A stretch of 44,414 nucleotides of DNA from a virus, in the IMG/VR virus record IMGVR_UViG_3300036860_000262, positions 1 through 44,414 of that record; one strand, written 5' to 3'. Made by a program: the position numbers and the translations under genes. Positions 31,590 to 38,290 of this stretch are shown piece by piece (the first letter of the stretch is position 1; each line of letters begins with the position of its first letter). The notes under the pieces are model-generated. The model made no database searches. It was given only the letters and a program-made list of their open reading frames with translations, and had not been told where the DNA came from.

Positions 31590-32320
31590 AGCTCGCCGCA
31601 CTCCCGTTGAAAGAGCTGCTCGACTTTCATGGCCGTGCGCGCGGTGATGCGCGGCCGCTTGCCGATCTGTAGGCCGGTCGTCTTCGGGCCGGCGCCGAGC
31701 TTGCGGGCCAGGTGCACCGCGGCGTAGCCCTCGTCGCGCAGGCGCCGGAGATGGCGAAGCGTGGCGCCCTTCGCGACGAGATGCCCATCGCTCCGCGCGG
31801 CGTCGACGGTGACGTCGACGACGCGGCGCAGGGCCTGCGCGCGCATCCGTGGCCGCGTGCCTTGTCTCACGCCCCACAGAATCGACTGCGCGACGCTGGC
31901 GACCGCGGCGATGGACTTCCAGCCAATACCTTTCGTGGCCAGCGCGAGGATGTGCGCGCGCGCCGGCGCGCTCGAGACGATCCCGTTCCACACCTCCGGG
32001 AGCTGTAAGCGGCAATCACCGCACACGCCGCCCTTCGAGTCCTTCCGGAGATGTCGCTTCCAGCGGCACGGCGCGCCGTTGACGCCTGGGCAGGCGCGTG
32101 CGTACACGCGGGTCTTCACGTGACCACCTGGCGCGGTCCATAACTGCGGCGCGGGGCCTCCCTCTGACACGATGACGTGCTGCGCGATCGACACCGCGCG
32201 ATCGGCGCGACGCTGCGCGGCCGCGCGATTCGCCGCGCGGCACGCCTCACACCGACAGCCGGTCACGTAGCGGGCCGCGGTGCCGTGTGGGTGGTTCCTG
32301 CGGATGGTGTCGATGCTCAT
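31586..32320 (-). CDS. Zinc-finger plus double helix-turn-helix regulator
   Basis: 244 residues. The ATG at 32320 follows GGAGGTCCCGGCG, so I reject the upstream extension. The start HPHGTAARYVTGCRCEACRAAN is a small zinc motif known from phage regulators. A Cys cluster follows (ACPGVNGAPC ... GVCGDC). Two helix-turn-helix segments come next: AHILALATKGIGWKSIAAVA with SVAQSILWGVRQG, and LRRLRDEGYAAVHLARKLGA. The C-terminal half thus looks like a two-headed DNA-binding protein. A late-gene or middle-gene activator is a reasonable guess. Confidence 0.75.
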   Translation of the reverse strand: MSIDTIRRNHPHGTAARYVTGCRCEACRAANRAAAQRRADRAVSIAQHVIVSEGGPAPQLWTAPGGHVKTRVYARACPGVNGAPCRWKRHLRKDSKGGVCGDCRLQLPEVWNGIVSSAPARAHILALATKGIGWKSIAAVASVAQSILWGVRQGTRPRMRAQALRRVVDVTVDAARSDGHLVAKGATLRHLRRLRDEGYAAVHLARKLGAGPKTTGLQIGKRPRITARTAMKVEQLFQRECGEL

Positions 32321-32334
32321 CGCCGGGACCTCCG

Positions 32335-32484
32335 CTACGTGTTCGCCGCCGCCGACACGACCGTGATCTCCAGGACGAAGCACGCGAGCGTGAGCGCCAG
32401 CACGACGTCGTCGTTGGGTTCGAAGCAGATCCAGATCGCAAGGCCGAACGTGTGGCTGTCGCACAGGAACCGCACGCGGTGCAT
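32335..32484 (-). CDS. Tiny protein with hydrophobic segment
   Basis: 49 residues. The ATG overlaps the stop of the replication gene (TGATG), and TAG ends it at 32335. It starts MHRVRFLCDSHTFGLAIWIC, then FEPNDDVVLALTLACFVLEI. G/C third-position bias is strong. The start 'R-F-x-C-D-x-H-T-F-G-L-A-I-W' resembles small conserved phage proteins. One strand-rich or membrane-associated segment. Function unknown. Confidence 0.7.
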   Translation of the reverse strand: MHRVRFLCDSHTFGLAIWICFEPNDDVVLALTLACFVLEITVVSAAANT

Positions 32485-33131
32485 CACCGACGGTGCCTCC
32501 GACGCGCCGGCGCCGGCGTCGTCTCGAGCGTCACCTTGAGCATCCGAGCACGCGTGAGTGCCTCCTGAAAGGCGGGGTCGTCCTCGACGTGTTTGTGGGC
32601 CTTCTGTACCTGGGGATCGATCTGTTCTTGTAGTACTGAGGGGTACGTACTTGGGATCGGGGCGTTTTCCACAGGCGACAGCGTTGCACCGTCGTCACTT
32701 AGGGCAGGTGCTTTGGTGATCGAAAGATCAGGGTAGAGGGATCGATCGATCAGGGTACCTACCCTGATCGAAAGATCAGGGTTGTGCAAAACCTGTGGAA
32801 AAGTCTGTGGAAAACCCGGTAACTCACGCTGCGTCTGGAGGTTGTCGGCAAGTGTGAGGTGATACACGTTTCGACGGCCGCGGCCACCCTGATAAGTGCC
32901 GCCGCCCTCGCGTTCGACGCGGAGCCACCCACGTGATCGCAACTTCGCGAGTACGACGCGCACCCATCGCGGCGTCAGCGACATCCGACGCGCGAGGTAG
33001 TCGATCGACGGGAAGATGCGCTTCCCGTCGTCGTCGCCAATCTCGGCCAGCTCCTTCAACATGTGTCGCTCCGCGCGCGAGCACGCGCCCTTCGGCAACT
33101 CGCGGACCTTCCGACTTTGTTTGAACGACAA
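32484..33131 (-). CDS. Winged-helix replication initiator-like protein
   Basis: 215 residues. TTG start after CAGGGCGGTAACC, with an ATG at 33062 as alternative. The N-terminal 90 residues are a winged-helix domain (KGACSRAERHMLKELAEIGD, FPSIDYLARRMSLTPRWVRV, VLAKLRSRGWLRVEREGGGT). The middle encodes iteron-derived repeats (HNPDLSI, YPDLSI), and the C-terminus is a helical basic region. Arrangement and embedded origin repeats mirror lambda O-type initiators, which bind origin repeats within their own gene. It would recruit a host or phage helicase, but no phage helicase gene is visible. Confidence 0.75.
   Translation of the reverse strand: MSFKQSRKVRELPKGACSRAERHMLKELAEIGDDDGKRIFPSIDYLARRMSLTPRWVRVVLAKLRSRGWLRVEREGGGTYQGGRGRRNVYHLTLADNLQTQRELPGFPQTFPQVLHNPDLSIRVGTLIDRSLYPDLSITKAPALSDDGATLSPVENAPIPSTYPSVLQEQIDPQVQKAHKHVEDDPAFQEALTRARMLKVTLETTPAPARRRHRR
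32665..32814. other. Predicted replication origin: iterons and DnaA-like boxes
   Basis: Inside the initiator gene, the 18-base sequence TGATCGAAAGATCAGGGT occurs twice exactly (32717-32734 and 32765-32782). Between them lie a partial copy (GATCAGGGTA at 32748-32757) and an inverted TACCCTG, forming the dyad CAGGGTACCTACCCTG. Three copies of TTTTCCACA, which fits the relaxed DnaA-box consensus TTWTNCACA, lie at 32665-32673 (plus), and at 32794-32802 and 32806-32814 (both as TGTGGAAAA). The combination is typical of an iteron origin. Confidence 0.7.
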
Positions 33132-33154
33132 CGCGGGTTACCGCCCTGGGCGAG

Positions 33155-33562
33155 TCATACGCGCGCGCCGGTGTTCCACGGATGACACGTGCACGGGCAG
33201 TTCTGCCCGCAGTAGTCGGCGCAGTGACCGCACGGCACGATGTCGGCCGGCGGCCTCGTGCTCGGCGCTGTCGATTGCGGCGCGCTCGAGGAACTCCACG
33301 CGCGCGACTTGCGACGCGCACCGGTGCCGCCGCTGTTCTTGAAGCTTCGGCCCGGCAGCTGACTGCGCATCGTCGATGCCGACGGCGCGGCCGCCGGCGC
33401 CGCCGGGAGTTGCTTGAGCCGTCGCTCGAACGCGTCGATGAGCCCGCGCATCTGGTTGAGGACATCCGCCACGTCCTGGCGAGTGATGGTCGAAGGGGGG
33501 TTGCCCTGTTGGGCCGGTAGAGTTCGTCCAACGGGCCGGCGTGAGGTCGTAGGGACAGCCAT
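33155..33562 (-). CDS. Cys-rich protein with coiled-coil middle
   Basis: 135 residues. ATG with AAGGAG at 11 bases. The first 30 residues are Pro/Thr/Arg-rich, then a helix (TRQDVADVLNQMRGLIDAFE), a disordered Pro/Ser linker and a C-terminal cysteine cluster (CGHCADYCGQNCPCTC). It sits between the exonuclease and the initiator, the usual place of single-strand annealing or replication accessory genes. No fold can be assigned. Confidence 0.7.
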   Translation of the reverse strand: MAVPTTSRRPVGRTLPAQQGNPPSTITRQDVADVLNQMRGLIDAFERRLKQLPAAPAAAPSASTMRSQLPGRSFKNSGGTGARRKSRAWSSSSAPQSTAPSTRPPADIVPCGHCADYCGQNCPCTCHPWNTGARV

Positions 33563-33584
33563 CAGCGTGCAACTCCTTCGCGCG

Positions 33585-34364
33585 CTACGCGCGCAGCGCA
33601 CTCGGCACGGCCCACGTCGTCGGCCGTGTGCTCGAGGCGCGGGTGGTGGTGATGCGGGTGTGCACAGTGGTGGTGCACAGCGCGAGGACGGCGCGCGCCA
33701 GGTCGAGCGGCGCGTGGTGAAAGAAATCGACCGGGCGCAGCGTCTCGAGTGGGGTGACCTGTGCGGCGACGTCCGCGAGAAACTGGCGCGCGGCCTGGTC
33801 GTAGGCGGCGATGTCGATGTCCTCACGCGGGACGCGTACGATCAGCAGCTGCAGCCGCGCCGGCAGGCGATCGTCGAAGCTGACGAAGTCGCACCAGGCG
33901 GCGCCGGTGATCCACAAGTGATGCGTGATTTGCGACAGGTAGCGCCGCGGCACGCGACGCTGCGCCAGGTACCGCAGATGCGTGAGCGTGTTCGGCGCCT
34001 TGATCTCGACCACGCCGGCGAACGATCCGACGTGCCCGTCGAGTGAGCAGCCCGCGAGCAGCTCGTCATGCGCGACAAAGCCCGACGTCTGCACGGACTG
34101 GCCGGTGCGTGCGGCGTACGCGGCGCGCGCCGCCGCTTCCTTCTCGCGTCCCCGCAGCATCGCGCGGGACACGAACGCGCGCGCGTGGGGTAAGCCAGTG
34201 AGCTGCTCGAGGACGAGCTGTCGGCGGTAGGTGCGACGCGCCGCGGATTCGACATCACCGCGGCGCGGCCGCGCGAGGATGTCGTGGGCGCGCGATGCCG
34301 TCAGGCGGCCGCGGCGCGCCTGCCACCACGCGTCCGAGCGTTGGGCGCAGTCGAGGACGATCAT
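33585..34364 (-). CDS. YqaJ/lambda-type exonuclease
   Basis: 259 residues. ATG overlapping the previous stop (ATGA). It carries the motifs of the YqaJ-like viral recombinase family: RRGRLTAS (19-24), a GREKEAAAR helix, AGCSLDG with Asp 109, and VVEIKAP with Glu 120 and Lys 122, forming the metal-dependent nuclease core. The final 40 residues are Thr/Arg-rich and not part of the fold. It should resect double-stranded ends for recombination-dependent replication or repair, normally with an annealing protein. None is recognised here. Confidence 0.85.
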   Translation of the reverse strand: MIVLDCAQRSDAWWQARRGRLTASRAHDILARPRRGDVESAARRTYRRQLVLEQLTGLPHARAFVSRAMLRGREKEAAARAAYAARTGQSVQTSGFVAHDELLAGCSLDGHVGSFAGVVEIKAPNTLTHLRYLAQRRVPRRYLSQITHHLWITGAAWCDFVSFDDRLPARLQLLIVRVPREDIDIAAYDQAARQFLADVAAQVTPLETLRPVDFFHHAPLDLARAVLALCTTTVHTRITTTRASSTRPTTWAVPSALRA

Positions 34365-34642
34365 GGCTGTCGTCGCGCCGCCGGCACCTGCGCGAGTGTC
34401 TGCTGCAGCTGCTGCTCGAGGGCGGCGACGTCGGCGGCGGTGGGTGCGACCTGCGCGACGTCGACGTCCGCGCGCAGCTGAATGGGACCGACGAAGCCGC
34501 CGGGGCCCAGGAGGTCACGACCGCTCTCGTCGACGGCCGACGTCGTCCGCGGGGGCACCGGGACCCGCAGGGACAGCCAGACTGCTGTATCAGGGGAAGG
34601 AACAGGCTCGATCGCGACGACACACCGCTCTGGTACACTCAT
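34361..34642 (-). CDS. Early protein with tail peptide shared with the giant virion protein
   Basis: 93 residues. The ATG at 34642 has AGGAG seven bases before it. The N-terminus is beta-type (RCVVAIEPVPSPDTAVWLSL). The C-terminal 28 residues include TAADVAALEQQLQQTLAQVP and match a segment of the giant ejection protein (TAGDVAALERQLQDTLANVP, about residues 715-740) at about 23 of 30 positions. It lies directly upstream of the exonuclease with overlapping stop and start, so it may be its partner. No known annealase motif is seen. Confidence 0.7.
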   Translation of the reverse strand: MSVPERCVVAIEPVPSPDTAVWLSLRVPVPPRTTSAVDESGRDLLGPGGFVGPIQLRADVDVAQVAPTAADVAALEQQLQQTLAQVPAARRQP

Positions 34643-34715
34643 CACAGCTCCTGTGCGCGCCCACTAGGACCAACGGTGTTGACTGCACCGCCTGGTCGGG
34701 CGCGCGGTTTTCCCG

Positions 34716-34919
34716 CTAGCTAGTTCCCCACTGACGATTCAACCGCTCGAGCACCGTGCGCCGGCGCAGGCGCGCGCGTACGCGGTGCCAACTGTTCGAG
34801 CACGCGAGCGTCACGACATCCGCCATCACGCGCGGACCAGCGCCGACCACCGCGTAGCCGCGCTGCAGGCGCGGCCACACGCGGAGACGCACGTTCGACA
34901 CGAAGATCGACTCACGCAC
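34716..34919 (-). CDS. Small basic protein, 67 residues
   Basis: GTG start eight bases inside the preceding gene. Reads RESIFVSNVRLRVWPRLQRG, then a middle helix (VMADVVTLACSNSWHRVRAR) and a basic end. It is the last of four tightly spaced early regulatory-type genes below the operator. About 70 bases without a gene follow. I recognise no family. Confidence 0.65.
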   Translation of the reverse strand: MRESIFVSNVRLRVWPRLQRGYAVVGAGPRVMADVVTLACSNSWHRVRARLRRRTVLERLNRQWGTS

Positions 34920-35136
34920 GACGGAGCTCCTGTCTGGCGAGCGCGCGGCCCGCCTGTTCGAAATCGGTGACGACCGCAGCGCGGGGGCGCAGGAGCGCGC
35001 CGCGCGTGAAGCGCATATGGCCGTCGCGCTTCTCGCTGGCGATCGCATTGCGACGCACGTAGCGGTAGAAGCCGCTCACCGTGCGATAGCCGAGCAGGGC
35101 CGCGCCCTCGGCGGCGGTCAGCAGGACGTCGCTCAT
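34912..35136 (-). CDS. Small helix-turn-helix protein, MerR/excisionase-like
   Basis: 74 residues. ATG overlapping the preceding stop (ATGA). LLTAAEGAALLGYRTVSGFY, RYVRRNAIASEKRDGHMRFT is the common pattern of excisionase/MerR-like winged helices: a helix-turn-helix with a wing. It could act as excisionase for one of the recombinases or as an early regulator. Confidence 0.75.
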   Translation of the reverse strand: MSDVLLTAAEGAALLGYRTVSGFYRYVRRNAIASEKRDGHMRFTRGALLRPRAAVVTDFEQAGRALARQELRRA

Positions 35137-35510
35137 CGCGCCGGCACCTCGATCACGATGCGGCGCTGCACGTGCGCCAACTTGCGGCGCTCGGCGAGCA
35201 GCACCAACAGCTCGAGCCAGAACCCATCCGGCAGACGAAACAGCCGCTGCAGCGAGGTGTGCTGGTTGTCGTGGTTCTCGAGCTGCCGCAGGAACAGGCT
35301 CAGGCTGATGCCCATCTTCGCGGCGGCCTGCAGCGGCGTGATGTGCGCCGCGTCGAGCGCGAGCGTCACGAGCTCGCGCACCTCACCGGACGACACCATC
35401 TGTCGTGCGGCCTCGTCGTGCGGCAGGCCTCGCTTCAGCGACTGCACTTCCGCTGCGGGGTCGCCCTGCGACACCCTGGGACCACGCTGGAAAAATTGAA
35501 CGGCGCTCAC
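35133..35510 (-). CDS. Early regulatory HTH-like protein, 125 residues
   Basis: GTG start four bases after the previous stop. The first 40 residues are mixed, then ELVTLALDAAHITPLQAAAK, MGISLSLFLRQLENHDNQHT, SLQRLFRLPDGFWLELLVLL. The middle and end match short phage regulators of the type 'M-G-x-S-x-S-L-x-x-R-Q-L-E' followed by 'F-W-x-E-L'. It is second in the early operon, the usual place of a CII-like activator. The functional role is inferred. Confidence 0.7.
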   Translation of the reverse strand: MSAVQFFQRGPRVSQGDPAAEVQSLKRGLPHDEAARQMVSSGEVRELVTLALDAAHITPLQAAAKMGISLSLFLRQLENHDNQHTSLQRLFRLPDGFWLELLVLLAERRKLAHVQRRIVIEVPAR

Positions 35511-35514
35511 GGGG

Positions 35515-35733
35515 TTACGCCGTGGCCTCGAGCGGACGCAGATACCGGCGCACCGAGTAGCCGAGGGCGGTGGCCAACTTCTTCGCGGTGCGGGGGGTTT
35601 GAAACGATCCGTCGAAGAAGCGCGAGACGGTCGCTCTGTCCACGCGCGCCTTGCGAGCGAGATCGGTTGACTGCCACCCCTTCGCAGCCATGTCGTGCTG
35701 CATTTGCGCAACGTCGTAAGCAATCTGTTGCAT
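35515..35733 (-). CDS. Cro-like helix-turn-helix repressor
   Basis: 72 residues. ATG at 35733 (a GTG lies one codon earlier). KGWQSTDLARKARVDRATVS and RFFDGSFQTPRTAKKLATAL form an XRE-type helix-turn-helix. It is the first gene on the minus side and divergent from the CI-like gene. Operator O1 overlaps its start codon and O2 covers the -35 of its likely promoter. It should repress the CI-like gene and its own promoter, as lambda Cro does. Confidence 0.8.
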   Translation of the reverse strand: MQQIAYDVAQMQHDMAAKGWQSTDLARKARVDRATVSRFFDGSFQTPRTAKKLATALGYSVRRYLRPLEATA

Positions 35734-35804
35734 CACAACAACTATCTTCCGATCAGATCTGTTGCGATGTCAACGGCAAACTATTGCGTCGTGTTGCAGC
35801 ACAC
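35727..35804. promoter_or_regulatory. Divergent operator region with three dyads
   Basis: Three dyad sites of related form stand between the divergent regulators: O1 GTTGCATCACAAC (35727-35739), O2 GTTGCGATGTCAAC (35761-35774) and O3 GTGTTGCAGCACAC (35791-35804). They match GTTGC-N-CAAC with decreasing quality. O2 carries the TTGACA -35 of the leftward promoter (minus strand 35773-35768, with weak -10 candidates near 35749-35744). O3 overlaps the -35 of the rightward one. The layout resembles a lambda OR switch. Confidence 0.7.
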
Positions 35805-35823
35805 CAATGGCAGTCCCGATACT
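35794..35823 (+). promoter_or_regulatory. CI promoter giving a leaderless transcript
   Basis: TTGCAG (35794-35799), 18-base spacer, GATACT (35818-35823). The ATG follows only eight bases after the -10 box, so transcription should begin at or within a base or two of the start codon, and no ribosome site is present. Lambda cI expressed from PRM is also leaderless. O3 overlaps the -35. Confidence 0.6.
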
Positions 35824-35831
35824 GCTCGTGA

Positions 35832-36317
35832 ATGCCCAGGAAGTGGACGGTGTTCCTGCCGAAATTCGGGGCGTTCCTCAGGGCTCTGCGTCGCGCCCGC
35901 CGCTGGAACAGCCGCGCGCAGGCGATCAGCATGGGCGAGCGTCGCGGCATCGCTGTGAGTTACCAGGCGCTGCGACAACTCGAAGAGGGCATTACGAAAA
36001 GCCCAGATCCGAAGGTGCTGAAAGCGCTCGCCACGCTCTACGACGTCCCGTACGAAGACCTCGTGCGGCGGTGCATCGAGGAAGGCTACGGCGTGACTTT
36101 GAGCGACGTGGCATCGATCCCGCACAGCCCCGGGCATGTCGCGGATGCGGCTCGTGTACGTGAACTCGAGCGCCGGGCCGAGCAATACGAACAGACGCTC
36201 GGCGAGCTCTCGGCCGTCGCCGCGAAGTTGGTCCAACTTGCCGCCCGTGGCGCGGAAGATCGTGCGCCTGCACGCCGTCCGTCCGCTCGCGGCCGCCGTC
36301 ATCGAACGGGTAGTTGA
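35832..36317 (+). CDS. CI-like repressor (XRE family)
   Basis: 161 residues. The first 80 residues hold an XRE helix-turn-helix (FGAFLRALRRARRWNSRAQA, VSYQALRQLEEGITKSPDPK, VLKALATLYDVPYEDLVRRC). A helical linker follows. There is no LexA-type peptidase domain, so induction must work without RecA-promoted self-cleavage. The last about 30 residues become Arg-rich (RAPARRPSARGRRHRTGS), while the G/C third-position signal moves to another frame at about 36245. The true C-terminus may therefore lie in that frame. Confidence 0.8.
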   Translation: MPRKWTVFLPKFGAFLRALRRARRWNSRAQAISMGERRGIAVSYQALRQLEEGITKSPDPKVLKALATLYDVPYEDLVRRCIEEGYGVTLSDVASIPHSPGHVADAARVRELERRAEQYEQTLGELSAVAAKLVQLAARGAEDRAPARRPSARGRRHRTGS

Positions 36318-36396
36318 TGCGCTGCTCGCGGAGGAGACCGTGAACCAGGACGTAACAAACTCGGCGGCTGGTGTGCTAGGTCGAGACGCGACCTGA
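36247..36396 (+). CDS. Overlapping small frame at the end of the repressor gene
   Basis: 49 residues from GTG 36247 to TGA 36396, in another frame from the repressor it overlaps. It reads ARKIVRLHAVRPLAAAVIER, VVDALLAEETVNQDVTNSAA. The G/C third-position bias in this stretch belongs to this frame, not to the repressor frame. No ribosome site precedes the GTG. It is either an independent small gene or the real C-terminus of the repressor after a one-base frame change. Confidence 0.5.
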   Translation: MARKIVRLHAVRPLAAAVIERVVDALLAEETVNQDVTNSAAGVLGRDAT

Positions 36397-36415
36397 GAGA
36401 CCTCTCATGTTTTCA
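36394..36415 (+). terminator. Weak terminator-like dyad after repressor gene
   Basis: TGAGAG, two bases, CTCTCA, then TGTTTTC. A short 6-bp dyad with a T-rich end could stop repressor transcripts. The loop is too small for a stable standard hairpin, so it could also be an operator. Confidence 0.3.
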
Positions 36416-36429
36416 AACGGAGAAAACCT

Positions 36430-36669
36430 GTGGCTGATCGAACAACGAAACTCCTATTAGCGGCGATCGCACTTGGCCTCTGGCTGCAGATGGGCGCCAA
36501 CGTCCTCACGCCAGTGCCGGCACACGCGCAGAGCGCAGTCCGCGACATCCTGGGCGATCAGAGCTGCCGCGAGATCGCATCACAGCTTGGACAGATCAAT
36601 GTTGGGGTCCGCGGCATCGAGCGCGGCCTCTCCTACGCGCAGGCGACGGACTCACTGAAACGCCGATAG
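36430..36669 (+). CDS. Secreted small protein of the lysogeny region
   Basis: 79 residues. GTG start with GGAGAAAACC upstream. A signal peptide is clear: a basic start, LLLAAIALGLWLQMGANVL, then a probable cut after PVPAHAQ. The mature part (about 44 residues) has a single cysteine and a helical end. Encoded between repressor and integrase, it is likely expressed in the lysogen and could alter the host envelope or block superinfection. That role is inferred. Confidence 0.75.
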   Translation: MADRTTKLLLAAIALGLWLQMGANVLTPVPAHAQSAVRDILGDQSCREIASQLGQINVGVRGIERGLSYAQATDSLKRR

Positions 36670-36701
36670 CGAACAACGAATCCCTCGCACGTCGAAGGTC
36701 C

Positions 36702-37850
36702 ATGAGCCGGAAATCGGCAGGTCCCGAGGTCCGCGTCGCCCCCAACATCTACCGCACGCCACACGGCTGGCGTGTGTACGTGAAGCGCGACGGCGTGCAG
36801 CAGTCGCGGCGGTTCCCGCCTGACACGTCGCTCGAGGATCTGCAGCGCTACGTGCGCGGGTTCAAGGAGGAGAGCGATCGAATCCATGAGGAACGCCGAC
36901 GGCAGAAGGCCGACGACGCCGGCACCCTCGCCGCCGACGCCGCGCGCTACCTGCAGCTCAAGACCGTCCGCGCAATGCCGAGTTATCTCGATCGGACGCG
37001 GGAGATTCAGCGATGGATCGCCGCGTTCGGGACACGCGCGCGCAGTTCGATCACCGCGCGCGACATCGACGAGCAGCTGCAGGCCTTCGTCGACGCGGGC
37101 CTGTCAGGGTCGACCGTCAACAAACTCCGTACGGCCCTGATGTCACTGTGGACGCGCCTCGACGGGCGCGGCGCCGCCAACCCGGTGCGCGAGACGCGTG
37201 AGTTTCCCGAAGCCGGCGAGGAAGCCCGCGGCCAGGCGTACACGCTGCTGGTGCGCATCCTCGACGCGATCCCCAATCGGTCGCGGCCGATCACGGGCGT
37301 GAAGGGCTCGACGAAACGCGGGTCGCTGTCGAAGGTGCGGATCGAACTCATGTTGTGGACCGGGATGACGCCGAAGCAGATCGGCCTGCTGACGCCGGCC
37401 CACTTCTCGATCCCTGGCCAGTGGTACACGTCGCCCCGTCGCCTCAAAGGAAAGCTGGCGCGTTTTCCGCGCCCGACCATCCGCAAACCGATGACGGCCG
37501 ACGCGCGGGAGGCCTTCACACGCTTCGTGAGACTCAAGGCGTTCGGCCCGTTCGATCGCCGCTCGCTCCGTCACACCTGGCTGCGCGCCGTCGCGAACGT
37601 CGAGAAGCAGGTGCGCAAGGACCTCAAGGACCCGACGTTCACGCTCCCCTGGATCCGTCTCTACGACATCCGCCACTCGTTCGGGACGGAGCTGTTCAAA
37701 CGGACGAAGAACCTGACGCTCGTCGGCGAGATGCTCGATCACAGCTCGACGCGGACGTCGCTCCGCTACTCCCGCGGCGCCGTACCGACGCTGCTGAAGA
37801 CCGCGATGCGCGCGTTCGAACGTGCGACGACACGAGGGCGGAACAGATAG
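36702..37850 (+). CDS. int: Tyrosine integrase with atypical first catalytic position
   Basis: 382 residues. The N-terminal 60 residues read as an arm-type binding domain (IYRTPHGWRVYVKRDGVQQS). A SAM-like core domain spans about 75-165, and the catalytic domain follows. Visible catalytic residues are R324 and H325 (LYDIRHSFGT), H347 (LDHSS) and Y356 (SLRYSRG), with Lys candidates at 249-251. The position where most enzymes have Arg I (T-G-x-R) is Thr 223 (WTGMTPKQIGLL). Some divergent integrases deviate there too. It should mediate integration at the tRNA-Pro site about 400 bases downstream. Confidence 0.88.
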   Translation: MSRKSAGPEVRVAPNIYRTPHGWRVYVKRDGVQQSRRFPPDTSLEDLQRYVRGFKEESDRIHEERRRQKADDAGTLAADAARYLQLKTVRAMPSYLDRTREIQRWIAAFGTRARSSITARDIDEQLQAFVDAGLSGSTVNKLRTALMSLWTRLDGRGAANPVRETREFPEAGEEARGQAYTLLVRILDAIPNRSRPITGVKGSTKRGSLSKVRIELMLWTGMTPKQIGLLTPAHFSIPGQWYTSPRRLKGKLARFPRPTIRKPMTADAREAFTRFVRLKAFGPFDRRSLRHTWLRAVANVEKQVRKDLKDPTFTLPWIRLYDIRHSFGTELFKRTKNLTLVGEMLDHSSTRTSLRYSRGAVPTLLKTAMRAFERATTRGRNR

Positions 37851-37861
37851 GATTGCGGGCG

Positions 37862-38107
37862 ATGCCGTCGGCCCACGTGAGTGCTCGAACCGCCGCCGAC
37901 TTAGCCCGCGTCATTCGCGGCGGCGGCGGGACCACCTGCTGCTGCCACATCTGCGTCGACGATCCGAACTACGACGACGCGCACGTCGCGTTCTGCATCA
38001 TGACAGCCGCGCGGATGGAGCACGCCACGTGCCTCCGGCTCGCGCTGACGCTCGCTCGGTGTTCGTACACCCAACGACGGAAGGTCAACCGGCTGGCGTG
38101 GGAATAG
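37862..38107 (+). CDS. Small Cys-rich protein after integrase
   Basis: 81 residues. ATG with AGGATTGCGGGCG upstream, eleven bases after the integrase stop. SARTAADLARVIRGGGGTTC, CCHICVDDPNYDDAHVAFCI, then a helix and a basic end. The CCxxC cluster with later Cys/His suggests metal binding. Place beside integrase would suit a directionality factor, but the sequence does not show a helix-turn-helix. Confidence 0.65.
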   Translation: MPSAHVSARTAADLARVIRGGGGTTCCCHICVDDPNYDDAHVAFCIMTAARMEHATCLRLALTLARCSYTQRRKVNRLAWE

Positions 38108-38223
38108 AGCCGTTCAGGCAGGGAGCCCCTTTCGCCGGCTCCCACCCCGCCAATTCAGGCCACAACGCACCACGCGGAGCCATCCGCGGCCACGGACAGC
38201 GGCCACTCTATAGGCAGAAAAGC

Positions 38224-38240
38224 CTAGGAAACGCTAGGAA
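38224..38240. repeat. Two CTAGGAA direct repeats beside attP
   Basis: CTAGGAA occurs twice with a 10-base period just outside the tRNA fragment. One helical turn of spacing next to the core is typical of arm-type integrase or accessory-factor sites. This is suggestive only. Confidence 0.4.
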
Positions 38241-38246
38241 TTGAAC

Positions 38247-38290
38247 TGGTCGGGGCGACTGGATTCGAACCAGCGACCCCCTGCGCCCAA
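38247..38290 (-). other. attP: attP core: 3' half of a tRNA-Pro gene
   Basis: On the minus strand this 44-base stretch reads as tRNA from the anticodon loop (TTGGGC) through variable region, T-arm GCTGG-TTCGAAT-CCAGT and acceptor 3' strand CGCCCCG to A-CCA. The 5' half of the tRNA is absent: bases beyond 38290 do not pair. Integrases commonly recombine at the 3' end of a host tRNA, leaving this identity block in attP. The order TTGGG in the loop indicates tRNA-Pro (UGG). Confidence 0.8.

Noticed and set aside
32717-32814. Repeats in the initiator gene as an operator only
   Set aside because: Exact 18-base iterons together with three DnaA-consensus boxes in an initiator gene fit an origin better.
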